A stretch of 44,289 nt of DNA from Phyllobacteriaceae bacterium UBA1940 (GTDB lineage: Bacteria > Pseudomonadota > Alphaproteobacteria > Rhizobiales > Rhizobiaceae). The stretch spans positions 602 to 44,890 of the forward strand of contig DDFA01000053.1 in assembly GCA_002336975.1 (NCBI GenBank), in the 5' to 3' direction. The notes beneath the pieces were generated by a model, which saw only the letters and a program-made list of their open reading frames with translations, searched no databases and was not told the origin of the DNA. The first letter of the stretch is position 1; each line of letters opens with the position of its first letter. The position numbers and the translations under genes are program-made. Of this stretch, positions 8,399 through 16,010 are shown in pieces.

Positions 8399-9229
8399 AT
8401 GCCGGCAATTCCACGCAAAGACATCCTCTCCCGCCTGCGCTCCATGGTCGACAGCCGAATCCCCATAGTCGGCGGCGGCGCCGGCACCGGCCTGTCGGCC
8501 AAGGGCGAGGAGGCCGGCGGCATCGACCTGATCATCATCTACAATTCCGGCCGTTACCGCATGGCGGGCCGCGGCTCGGCCGCCGGGCTGCTCGCCTATG
8601 GCAACGCCAATGAAATCGTCAGGGAGATGGCGGTCGAGGTTCTCCCGGTCGTCAAGTCGACGCCTGTGCTGGCCGGCGTCAACGGCACCGACCCCTTCGT
8701 CCTGATGCAGCGCTTTCTCGCCGAACTGAAGGAGATGGGTTTTTCCGGCGTCCAGAACTTTCCCACCATCGGCCTGTTCGACGGGGCGATGCGCCAGAGC
8801 TTTGAGGAAACCGGCATGGGCTACGGGCTCGAGGTCGACATGATCGGCGAGGCGCACCGGCTGGACCTGCTGACCACGCCCTATGTCTTCAACCCGCTGG
8901 AGGCCGAGGCGATGGTCAAGGCCGGCGCCGACATCGTCGTCGCCCATATGGGCGTCACCACCGGCGGCGCGATCGGCGCCACCAGCGCCAAAACGCTGGA
9001 CGCCTGCGTCGCCGAGATCGACGCCATCGCCGACGCCGCCATGCGGGTCAGGAGGGACGTGATCGTGCTCTGCCATGGCGGACCGATCGCGATGCCCGAC
9101 GACGCCGACTACGTGCTCAAACGCACCCGGAACTGCCACGGTTTTTATGGCGCGAGTTCGATGGAGCGGCTGCCGGTGGAAACCGCGCTCGCCGAACAGA
9201 CGCGCAAGTTCAAATCGATCTCGTTTTGA
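8399..9229 (+). CDS. PEP-hydrolase-like TIM-barrel protein
   Basis: A 276-aa protein matching the C-terminal TIM-barrel half of Tm-1-like fusions, annotated elsewhere as phosphoenolpyruvate hydrolase family. Visible signatures are [18 protein letters not shown] near the N-terminus, [53 protein letters not shown] and [13 protein letters not shown]. The (beta/alpha)8 fold is related to the PEP mutase/isocitrate lyase group, so cleavage or hydrolysis of a C-C or P-C bond in a small keto acid is plausible but unproven. It starts 7 bp after the UPF0261 stop and is followed 10 bp later by the cupin gene, forming a three-gene operon. Confidence 0.88.
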   Translation: MPAIPRKDILSRLRSMVDSRIPIVGGGAGTGLSAKGEEAGGIDLIIIYNSGRYRMAGRGSAAGLLAYGNANEIVREMAVEVLPVVKSTPVLAGVNGTDPFVLMQRFLAELKEMGFSGVQNFPTIGLFDGAMRQSFEETGMGYGLEVDMIGEAHRLDLLTTPYVFNPLEAEAMVKAGADIVVAHMGVTTGGAIGATSAKTLDACVAEIDAIADAAMRVRRDVIVLCHGGPIAMPDDADYVLKRTRNCHGFYGASSMERLPVETALAEQTRKFKSISF

Positions 9230-9239
9230 GGAGAAGACC

Positions 9240-9656
9240 ATGTCCGCGCCCGACAGATTTTTTGTCTATCCGAAAGACGTCGACGCCTTCGCCTTCGACT
9301 GGGGCCGCCTCGCCCTCACCTGCGCGCCCGAGGTCAACCGCGCGACGCAGTTTTCGGCGGGCGTCGTCGACCTGCCGCCGGGCCAGGGCCACGCCCGGCA
9401 CAATCATCCGGGTTCCGAGGAAATCATCTTCGTGATCTCCGGGACCGGCGAACAGATGGTCGAGGACGATGACGGCTCACCTGTGACCCGTCAGGTCGGT
9501 CCCGGCTGCACCGTGTTCGTGCCCGACAGCCGCTTCCACTCGACATTGAACACCGGCGCCCAGCCGATGCAGTTGTTTGTCGTCTATTCGCCCGCCGGGC
9601 CGGAACTGGCGCTGCGCGACCTGCCGGATTTCAGGCTTGTGAAGGCCGGCGGCTAA
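9240..9656 (+). CDS. Cupin-domain protein
   Basis: A 138-aa single-domain cupin. The first motif is clear: GQGHARHNHPGSEEIIFVISGTG, with candidate metal ligands H54, H56 and E60 or E61. The second motif appears as PDSRFHSTLNTG with a further His. A small beta-barrel metal protein in a catabolic operon is often an isomerase, epimerase or dioxygenase, or a ligand sensor. AGGAGA precedes the start. It is the last gene of the UPF0261 operon, which converges on the M24 gene. The activity cannot be named. Confidence 0.88.
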   Translation: MSAPDRFFVYPKDVDAFAFDWGRLALTCAPEVNRATQFSAGVVDLPPGQGHARHNHPGSEEIIFVISGTGEQMVEDDDGSPVTRQVGPGCTVFVPDSRFHSTLNTGAQPMQLFVVYSPAGPELALRDLPDFRLVKAGG

Positions 9657-9694
9657 GGCGCGTCGAACCGGTCGATAGCCTCGCCAGCGCATTT

Positions 9695-9705
9695 TGGTCA
9701 GACCA
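9695..9705. promoter_or_regulatory. TGGT-N3-ACCA palindrome between convergent genes
   Basis: TGGTCAGACCA, the same form as the pair upstream of the ABC operon. It sits between the 3' ends of the cupin and M24 genes, where no promoter is expected, so a conventional operator role is uncertain. Confidence 0.3.
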
Positions 9706-9714
9706 GCCTGCGAT

Positions 9715-9739
9715 GACGCCGGTGTCCGGGGCCGGCGTC
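9715..9739. terminator. Candidate bidirectional hairpin between cupin and M24 genes
   Basis: GACGCCGG (9715-9722) pairs perfectly with CCGGCGTC (9732-9739) around a 9-nt loop. It overlaps the stop codon of the M24 gene (9738-9740) and lies 58 bp after the cupin stop. No T-run is present on either strand, so termination is likely but not certain. Confidence 0.45.
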
Positions 9740-10898
9740 AGCCCGCTTCGTTCCAGCCGCGCCCGCGCTCGCCGAACAGTTCCGGGCCGGCCGCCGTGAC
9801 GGCCACGGTGTCTTCCAGCTTGATGAAGCCGCGGGTCGGATGCTGCATCGTCGTTTCGACCGAGAGCACCATTCCCGCCTCAAGCGGCAGCGCCGCGTCG
9901 ACGCCTTCATAGGCGACCGGATGGTCGGTCATCAGGAACGGGACCTCGTGCGTGATGACACCCATGCCATGGACGAAGAAATCGGTGCAGTTTGCCGCGC
10001 CGGACGATTTCAGCACGGCTTCGGCGGCGGCGATCATGTCGCCGCCGGATATGCCGGGCGCGCATTTCGCCAACGCCGCCTGCTGCACCGCATCGACCTG
10101 GGCCAGCAGGTCCGTCAGTTCGGCATCCGGCCTGCCGCGGATGCCCATGCGGCAAAGGTCGCCGATATAACCGCTATAGGTGCCGCCCGAATCGAGCGAC
10201 ATGATCTCGCCCTTGCCCCAGGTCTGCGGCGACACCGCGCGGTTGAGGCTCTCGCCGACGGTGATCAGGCAATAGTCGAATTGCAGGCCGCGATTCGTCT
10301 CCTCGCGGCGCAGGAACTCGACGATTTCAGCCTTGCTCGCCTCTTCCGCCACCCCCCGGAACGTCGCCAGCATGGAGTCGGTGATCATCTCGGATGCGTA
10401 TTTCAGCAGCGCCAGTTCTTCCGGCGACTTGATCGCCCGCAACCGTTCCAGCACCCCTGTCGCATCGACGAAAGTCGCATCGGGCAAGGCGTCCTGCAAA
10501 ATGCGCCAGGCGTCGAGCGGCAGGAAGGACGGCTCGATGCCGATGCGGCCCCTGGTCAATCCGCTCGCCTTCAGATGTTCGACGGCGGCTCTTGCGGCAT
10601 CGACGGATCCCCACGCGACCGGCAGGAATGTGGGCGTCCAGAACGGCGCGTTGGCGTGCTCGCCGGCCTCCAGCCGGTTGGCGACATAGGCTGCCCGGGC
10701 GGGCTTGCCTTTTGCGTAGATCAGGAACGGCAGGTAGCGGCTGTGGCCGATCGCATCCATCGCCCGGAAGAAGATGAAGCGGTATCCGCCCAGCAGGTAT
10801 TGCACATTGTGTTTCGAGGTCGCGAGCAGCGTGTCGAGCTTCGCCTCCTCCATCAACGCGTCGAGCTTGGTCAGGTCCACCGGCAGAGACGAGGTCAC
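9738..10898 (-). CDS. M24 family metallohydrolase (Xaa-Pro peptidase/creatinase-like)
   Basis: A 386-aa pita-bread metallohydrolase with a creatinase-type N-terminal domain (to about residue 155) and an M24 catalytic domain. The usual metal ligands are visible: Asp in MSLDSGG, Asp in YIGDLCR, His in FVHGMG, Glu in VLSVETT and Glu in IKLEDTV. Such proteins are Xaa-Pro dipeptidases, creatinases or related C-N hydrolases; none can be singled out. GTG at 10898 is chosen because AAGGA lies 6 nt before it; the TTG at 10904 lacks such spacing. The upstream region carries a TGGTCGGACCA palindrome and a dispersed intergenic repeat. Confidence 0.9.
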   Translation of the reverse strand: MTSSLPVDLTKLDALMEEAKLDTLLATSKHNVQYLLGGYRFIFFRAMDAIGHSRYLPFLIYAKGKPARAAYVANRLEAGEHANAPFWTPTFLPVAWGSVDAARAAVEHLKASGLTRGRIGIEPSFLPLDAWRILQDALPDATFVDATGVLERLRAIKSPEELALLKYASEMITDSMLATFRGVAEEASKAEIVEFLRREETNRGLQFDYCLITVGESLNRAVSPQTWGKGEIMSLDSGGTYSGYIGDLCRMGIRGRPDAELTDLLAQVDAVQQAALAKCAPGISGGDMIAAAEAVLKSSGAANCTDFFVHGMGVITHEVPFLMTDHPVAYEGVDAALPLEAGMVLSVETTMQHPTRGFIKLEDTVAVTAAGPELFGERGRGWNEAG

Positions 10899-10913
10899 GG
10901 TCAATCCTTGCAG

Positions 10914-11016
10914 CTAGAGCGCCGCGCGTCCGACTGGACGCGCAAAGGACGCTCCAACACTTTGACTCTGCTGCATCGTGCTTTCGAAAAGCGATTCCGA
11001 TTTTCTGGCCGATGCA
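10914..11016. repeat. Rhizobial-type intergenic palindromic repeat
   Basis: GCGCGTCC (10924-10931) pairs with GGACGCGC (10936-10943) over a 4-nt loop, with GAGCG and CGCTC flanking it. A second fold follows in which GAAAA and TTTTC flank a GATTCC core near 10986-11005. This arrangement resembles from memory a repeat family common between genes in Rhizobiales. It lies in the 193-bp space upstream of the M24 gene. Copy number in this genome was not tested. Confidence 0.55.
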
Positions 11017-11022
11017 ATAGTC

Positions 11023-11033
11023 TGGTCGGACCA
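11023..11033. promoter_or_regulatory. TGGT-N3-ACCA operator-like palindrome upstream of M24 gene
   Basis: TGGTCGGACCA is the core of a perfect 7-1-7 inverted repeat (11021-11035, TCTGGTC-G-GACCAGA). It lies about 125 bp before the M24 start and matches the sites upstream of the ABC operon. It is probably bound by the same regulator, likely an FCD-type GntR protein encoded elsewhere. Confidence 0.45.
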
Positions 11034-11091
11034 GATAGCAGATTTTATCGCCTGTCGTCTACAGCTCTGTCGGCGATGCGACCGATCCTCA

Positions 11092-12105
11092 TCAGCGCGG
11101 CTTGCCGGTCGACTGCCGAACGTGCAGTTCCGGCCGGATCAGTTCGTGCACCGGGCCAGGGTCGACGCCGGCCAGCTTGTCGAGCAGCGCCCGCGCCGCC
11201 TGGCGACCGACCTCGCGCTGGCCATTCCACACCGTGGTCAGCGCCGGCGTCGCGATCTCGGCTTCCTCGAGGTCGTCATAGCCGGTGACCGAGACGTCGA
11301 CGCCGGGCGTCAGCCCGGCGCGGGCAATGCCGTTCATCAGGCCGATCGCCACCAGGTCGTTCCAGCACACCGCGGCGGTGGGCCGTTCCTTCATCGCCAG
11401 GAACTGGGTGGCTGCCTCGAAGCCGCCCTGCTTGGTGCGCGGTCCCGCGATGCGGCTGTCGGGCCCGACCGTCAGCCCGGCCTTTTCCATCGCCAGCACA
11501 TAGCCGCGATAGCGGTCACGGCCGGTTGAGGTCTGGTCGGTGCCGCCGATCATCACGATGCGGTTGTGGCCGAGCGAGATCAGATGGTTGGTGGCGAGCC
11601 CGATGCCGAAGGCGTCGTCGCCGCGATAGACCGGCGCGCGCGCCCCTTCTACCGAACGCGCGATCAGCACCACCGGCAGGCCGTTGTCCTCGGCGGTGTT
11701 GATGTCCTCGCGCGGCGTGCCGATCGCCGGCGACATGATGACGCCGTCGGCGCCGAGCTGCAGCAGCGTGTCGATGAAGGTGCGCTGCTTCTCCAGGTCG
11801 TCATAATGATTGGACAGGATGAATGTCTGGCGGCTGCGGTCGAGTTCGCGCTCGATCGACTTGAGGATTTCGGCGAAGAACGGGTTCATGATGTCGTGCA
11901 CCACCACCCCGACAATGCCGGAACGCGACGTGCGCAGGCTGGCGGCGCGGCGATTGTAGATATAGCCGATCTCGCGCGCGTGTTCCTTGATCCGGTCGCG
12001 CGTCGCATCCGCCACCAGCGGACTGTCGCGCAGCGCCAGCGACACGGTGGCCGTCGAAACGCCAAGCGCGTCGGCAATCGTCGAGAGCTTGATCTTCTGG
12101 GCCAG
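11092..12105 (-). CDS. LacI family transcriptional regulator (apparent CTG start)
   Basis: A 337-aa repressor. The N-terminal helix-turn-helix is KLSTIADALGVSTATVSLAL, and the hinge and periplasmic-binding-protein-like effector domain fill the rest (SGIVGVVVHDIMNPFFAEIL, then VSVTGYDDLEEAEIATPALTTV). No ATG, GTG or TTG precedes the complete HTH in this frame before the stop at 12124. CTG at 12105 gives LAQKIKLST, where relatives typically begin MAQK, and GGAGG sits 6 nt before it, so a CTG start is the best reading. The GTG at 12045 would remove half the HTH. The C-terminal domain implies a sugar-like effector. The target is unknown; the neighbouring M24 gene and ABC operon are candidates. 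Confidence 0.82.
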   Translation of the reverse strand: MAQKIKLSTIADALGVSTATVSLALRDSPLVADATRDRIKEHAREIGYIYNRRAASLRTSRSGIVGVVVHDIMNPFFAEILKSIERELDRSRQTFILSNHYDDLEKQRTFIDTLLQLGADGVIMSPAIGTPREDINTAEDNGLPVVLIARSVEGARAPVYRGDDAFGIGLATNHLISLGHNRIVMIGGTDQTSTGRDRYRGYVLAMEKAGLTVGPDSRIAGPRTKQGGFEAATQFLAMKERPTAAVCWNDLVAIGLMNGIARAGLTPGVDVSVTGYDDLEEAEIATPALTTVWNGQREVGRQAARALLDKLAGVDPGPVHELIRPELHVRQSTGKPR

Positions 12106-12120
12106 GTCCCGCCTCCGGCA

Positions 12121-12138
12121 AATTTAATTTTTTAAATT
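12121..12138. promoter_or_regulatory. AT-rich inverted repeat upstream of lacI
   Basis: AATTTAA (12121-12127) and TTAAATT (12132-12138) form a perfect 7-4-7 inverted repeat just before the ribosome site of the LacI gene, in otherwise GC-rich DNA. An autoregulatory operator or promoter element is plausible. It also lies downstream of the DMT transporter stop, but an all-AT stem would be a weak terminator. Confidence 0.4.
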
Positions 12139-12162
12139 GTTTAGGCAGCCCGACGACGGAAA

Positions 12163-13119
12163 TCAAAGCTTTTTTGCGAGATCCTGCGCTTCGGCGTTGG
12201 GCTCGCTGTAGCTCGCCTTGCGCAAGGTCTGCTCGCGCCGCACGATGTAGAGGCCGCTGGCGATGATGATCGCCGCGCCGACGACGGTGTAGCGGTCCGG
12301 GATGTCGCCGAACACCAGATAGCCGAGCGCCACCGCATAGACGATCTGCGAATAGGGATAGGGCGCCAGCGCCGACACCGGCGCGCGCTTGTAGGCCTGA
12401 ATCACCAGCCAGTGGCCGAGGCCGCCGAACACGCCCAGCCCGAGCAGCAGCACCCAAGACAACAGGTCTGGCGGCATCGAGGCGGCGAGCGGGATCGACG
12501 GTGAAAACAGCACCACCGGCGTCAGCGCCGAATAGAAGATCAGGCTCTCCGACGTCTCCGTCCGGCTCATCGACCGCGTCATGATCGCATAGCAGCAATA
12601 GCTGAGCACTGACAGGAACGCATATCCGTGGCCGATGCCGACATGGCCGAAGCCGGGTCTGGTCACCACCAGCACGCCGATCAGGCCCACCCCGATCGCC
12701 AGCCAGCGCCGCCATCCCGCCCATTCGCCGAGCAGCGGTCCGGCGAGCGCGGTGATCACCATCGGCGCGAAGAAATTGATCGTCACCGCGTCCGCCAGCG
12801 GCAATGTCTTCAGCGCCAGGAAATTGAAGATGGTCGAGCCGAACAGGCAGCAGCCGCGCAGGATCTGCGCCGGCAGGTTTTGATAGGCAAACAGCCGCTT
12901 GTTCGACCAGCCGCGCAGCAGGATGAAGGCGAGCACGAGGTGCACGGCGAAACGCACCCACACCACGAAGGGCGCCGACATGCCGCCCAGCACCAGATAT
13001 TTGGCCGAGGCGTCAAGCAGCGCAAACAGCAGGCAGCTCGTCAGGACGAGACTGATGGCCGTGGCGGATGTCGGCTGTTCGGGGGCGGGGTCGGGAATGG
13101 TCGACGGACCTTTTCGCAT
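12163..13119 (-). CDS. DMT superfamily (EamA) transporter
   Basis: A 318-aa inner-membrane protein with about ten helices in two EamA repeats, the first beginning near ISLVLTSCLLFALLDASAKYLV and the second near GYAFLSVLSYCCYAIMTRSM. EamA proteins usually export metabolites or amino acids. The ATG at 13119 places a short polar N-terminus before helix 1; an upstream in-frame start would overlap the marR gene and adds low-complexity sequence. No strong ribosome site decides this. It follows the MarR gene on the same strand, so MarR control of the exporter is likely. The substrate is unknown. Confidence 0.88.
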   Translation of the reverse strand: MRKGPSTIPDPAPEQPTSATAISLVLTSCLLFALLDASAKYLVLGGMSAPFVVWVRFAVHLVLAFILLRGWSNKRLFAYQNLPAQILRGCCLFGSTIFNFLALKTLPLADAVTINFFAPMVITALAGPLLGEWAGWRRWLAIGVGLIGVLVVTRPGFGHVGIGHGYAFLSVLSYCCYAIMTRSMSRTETSESLIFYSALTPVVLFSPSIPLAASMPPDLLSWVLLLGLGVFGGLGHWLVIQAYKRAPVSALAPYPYSQIVYAVALGYLVFGDIPDRYTVVGAAIIIASGLYIVRREQTLRKASYSEPNAEAQDLAKKL

Positions 13120-13207
13120 CGGCGGGACGGCCTGTTTCACCCATGCGGCAACGTCATGCAAGCCGGAACCGGTGCTGGCGCAATGCGATCCGCGCCCGTC
13201 GGCCGGT

Positions 13208-13678
13208 TCAGCTCTCTTCGGCGTCATCCTCGTCGGGGCCGTCAACCTCGAGTTCGGACAGATTGGCCTCGATTTTCGACAACAATTTCGACAGCGCCTT
13301 GACGTCCTTCTTGTCGAGCCCTTTGAGCGCCAGCTTTTCGGTCTTGCGCACCGATTTCTCGATCGCCCGGATCGCCTGCGCGCCGGTTTCGGTCAAAAAA
13401 ATGTGCGACTGGCGCGCATCGCTCTCCGACGAGCGCTTTTCCAGCACGCCCTGCGCCTGCAGGCGGTTGATCGTCTTGGTGATGGTCGGCGGTCGAACGC
13501 CCAGCCGGCTGGCGAGCTGGCCCGGCGTCTGGCCGTTCTCGCGGTCCAGCGCCATCATGATCTGGTCCTGGCCGGCATAGAAGCCGTGCGACAACAGCCG
13601 CGACGCCAGCGCCGTGCGCGCCAGCCGCGCCGTCGACTGCAACCGGGCCAACGTGTCCTTCTTGCCTGCCTTGGCCAT
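13208..13678 (-). CDS. MarR family transcriptional regulator
   Basis: A 156-aa winged-helix regulator. The recognition region is QTPGQLASRLGVRPPTITKTINRLQAQG followed by the wing KRSSESDARQSHIFLTETG, both typical of MarR. The C-terminus is an acidic tail. ATG at 13678 is preferred; an in-frame TTG at 13690 would add four residues. It is divergent from the COG0523 GTPase gene across a 183-bp space and upstream of the DMT transporter on the same strand. MarR proteins commonly sense phenolics, oxidants or metals and repress adjacent exporters. Confidence 0.9.
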   Translation of the reverse strand: MAKAGKKDTLARLQSTARLARTALASRLLSHGFYAGQDQIMMALDRENGQTPGQLASRLGVRPPTITKTINRLQAQGVLEKRSSESDARQSHIFLTETGAQAIRAIEKSVRKTEKLALKGLDKKDVKALSKLLSKIEANLSELEVDGPDEDDAEES

Positions 13679-13861
13679 CGCTTCGTCCAATGTGGTTCGC
13701 GGTCTGCTTTGCCGGCAACATTATTCGATCGGCGGGTATTTTGCAGAGGAATATTTCAGTTGCATGACAGCCGGGCGAAACCGCTTTGCTCAGGCCGCAG
13801 GTGCAATCGCGCGGCCAACGTCCTATATCAGCGCCAACAGCATCAAACGAGCCATGGACCC

Positions 13862-14875
13862 ATGCCAGAAGCCAGCCAGCAAATCCCCGTCACCGTGCTT
13901 ACCGGCTATCTCGGTTCGGGCAAGACGACCCTGCTCAACCGCATCCTGTCGGAGAATCACGGCCGCCGGTACGCGGTCATCGTCAACGAGTTCGGCGAGA
14001 TTGGCATCGACAACGACCTGATCGTCGAGTCGGACGAGGAAATCTACGAGATGAACAATGGCTGCGTCTGCTGCACGGTGCGCGGCGATCTGATCCGCAC
14101 CGTCGAGGGCCTGATGCGCCGGCCCGGCCGCTTCGACGCCATCCTGGTCGAGACCACCGGCCTGGCCGACCCGGCTCCGGTGGCGCAGACGTTCTTCATG
14201 GACGACGACGTGCGCGCCAAGACCAGGCTCGACGCGGTCATCGCACTGGTCGACGCCAAGCATCTGCCCTTGAGGCTGAAGGATTCGAAGGAAGCCGAGG
14301 ACCAGATCGCCTTCGCCGACGTCATCGTGCTCAACAAGACCGATCTCGTCACGCCCGACGAACTGGCCAAGGTCGAGGGCCTGGTGCGCGCCATCAATCC
14401 CACCGCCCGCATCCACCGCACCTCACGCTCGGCGGTCGATCTGGCCGAAGTGCTCGACCGCGGCGCGTTTGATCTTTCACGCGCGCTCGAAAGCGATCCG
14501 CACTTCCTCGACGCCGACGACGATCACCATCACCATGACCATCATCACCACGATCACGGCGCCTCCGACATCCATGACGTCTCGGTGAAATCGGTATCGC
14601 TGCGCGCCGGCGAGATGGACCCGAAGAAATTTTTCCCGTGGATCGAGAAGATCACCCAGACCGAAGGTCCCAACATCCTGCGCCTCAAGGGCATCATCGC
14701 GCTCAAGGGCGATCCGGACCGCTACGTCGTCCAGGGCGTGCACATGATCATCGAAGGCGACCACCAGCGCCCCTGGAAGGATGGCGAGACGCATGAAAGC
14801 CGGCTTGTCTTCATCGGCCGCGACCTCGACCGGGAACGGCTGAAGCGCACCTTCGAGGCCTGCCAAGCGGCGTGA
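13862..14875 (+). CDS. COG0523 (CobW/G3E) GTPase, putative zinc chaperone
   Basis: A 337-aa P-loop GTPase. Walker A is GYLGSGKTT (residues 15-23), the metal site is the invariant CxCC (C68, C70, C71 in NNGCVCC), and the base-recognition motif is NKTD. A His/Asp-rich stretch at about residues 218-234 contains two runs of four histidines, a metal-binding insert typical of zinc-allocating members (ZigA/ZagA group). A CobW C-terminal domain follows. The role inferred from the family is GTP-driven delivery of Zn(II), or another metal, to client enzymes. I looked for a Zur box in the upstream 183 bp and saw none. The WD40 gene follows on the same strand. Confidence 0.92.
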   Translation: MPEASQQIPVTVLTGYLGSGKTTLLNRILSENHGRRYAVIVNEFGEIGIDNDLIVESDEEIYEMNNGCVCCTVRGDLIRTVEGLMRRPGRFDAILVETTGLADPAPVAQTFFMDDDVRAKTRLDAVIALVDAKHLPLRLKDSKEAEDQIAFADVIVLNKTDLVTPDELAKVEGLVRAINPTARIHRTSRSAVDLAEVLDRGAFDLSRALESDPHFLDADDDHHHHDHHHHDHGASDIHDVSVKSVSLRAGEMDPKKFFPWIEKITQTEGPNILRLKGIIALKGDPDRYVVQGVHMIIEGDHQRPWKDGETHESRLVFIGRDLDRERLKRTFEACQAA

Positions 14876-14962
14876 GCGGCCGCCGCGCAACCGAATTCCA
14901 TTTGAAATGGCGGTCGTCCTGCGCAAGGAAGGGCGATCGTTGCCGCAGGAAACAATCCGCCG

Positions 14963-15937
14963 ATGCCGACAGTCGCCCCGCTTGATCTCGACGGCCATTG
15001 CGTCGCCGCAGCCTTCGTCTCCGACGTGCCGGTGTTCGCGTTCGCCGACGGCCTCGTCCACCGGCTCGACCACGGCCACAAATCGTCGACCGCCCATGAC
15101 GGACTCGTGTGCGCGACTGTCTCGCTTGACGGCGCGTCGCTGCTCTCGGGCGGCGAGGACGGCAAGGTGGTCTCAACCTCGGCGGACGGAACCGTCGCGC
15201 TGATCGCCGAGAACCCGCGCAAATGGGTCACTTCGGTCGCCGCCGGCCCGCAGGGCGCGGTCGCCTGGGGCGTCGGCCGCGCCGCCCATGTGCGGCTTGG
15301 CGACGGCAAGAAGAAATCCTTCGAGCACCCGCGCACCGTCGAAGGCGTGGCGTTCGCGCCAAAGGGCATGCGCATCGGCGTCGCCCGCTACAATGGCGCG
15401 ACGCTGCATTTTCCCGCGACCGACGGCAAGCCGACCGAACTGCAATGGGACGGCGCGCACACCGCCATCACCTTTTCGCCGGACGGCAATTTCGTCGTCA
15501 CCGCGATGCAGGAAAACGCCCTGCACGGCTGGAAGCTGGCCGACGGCAAGCACATGCGCATGTCGGGCTATCCGGCCAAGGTCAAGTCGATGTCGTGGAG
15601 CCCCAAGGGCCGCTGGCTTGCGAGTTCGGGCGCGCCCGCGGCGATCGTATGGCCGTTTCAGGCCAAGGACGGCCCGATGGGCAAGGCCCCGGTCGAACTC
15701 GGCACCCGCGGCAATTCGATGGTCACCGCGGTCGCCTGCCATCCAAAGGACGACATCGTCGCCATCGGTTTCGCCGACGGCATGATCCTGGCCGGCCGCA
15801 TCGCCGACCAGAAGGAAGTCGTGCTGCGCCGGCAGGGCAAGGGCGCGATCACCTCGATGGGCTGGGACGAAGCCGGCATCCGCCTCGCCTTCGGTGCCGA
15901 GAGCGGCGACTGCGGCGTGATCGATATTTCGGCATAG
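14963..15937 (+). CDS. WD40 repeat beta-propeller protein
   Basis: A 324-aa protein without a signal peptide, made of WD40-like blades. The blades show recurring segments such as VCATVSLDGASLLSGGEDGKV, AITFSPDGNFVVTAMQENAL and SMSWSPKGRWLASSGAPAAI, with mostly degenerate WD termini. It probably forms a seven-blade scaffold. It lies 87 bp after the COG0523 GTPase, a pairing I recall from other alphaproteobacteria, so it may act with the metal chaperone. No catalytic residues are apparent. The function is unknown. Confidence 0.88.
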   Translation: MPTVAPLDLDGHCVAAAFVSDVPVFAFADGLVHRLDHGHKSSTAHDGLVCATVSLDGASLLSGGEDGKVVSTSADGTVALIAENPRKWVTSVAAGPQGAVAWGVGRAAHVRLGDGKKKSFEHPRTVEGVAFAPKGMRIGVARYNGATLHFPATDGKPTELQWDGAHTAITFSPDGNFVVTAMQENALHGWKLADGKHMRMSGYPAKVKSMSWSPKGRWLASSGAPAAIVWPFQAKDGPMGKAPVELGTRGNSMVTAVACHPKDDIVAIGFADGMILAGRIADQKEVVLRRQGKGAITSMGWDEAGIRLAFGAESGDCGVIDISA

Positions 15938-16010
15938 CGGCAGCGACCGGCGTCGATATTGCGCCCTTTCCACCGGAAAGCTATCAGTCGCTGCAAGCGA
16001 GGAGCAAAGC

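Noticed and set aside
12899..13861. Upstream extension of the COG0523 GTPase frame
   Set aside because: The extra 321 codons run antisense through the DMT and MarR genes. The ATG at 13862 gives the normal family N-terminus.
13679..13861. Zur-type operator before the COG0523 gene
   Set aside because: I looked for a palindrome of the TGTTATA-N-TATAACA kind; only short AT patches such as GGAATATTTC were seen.
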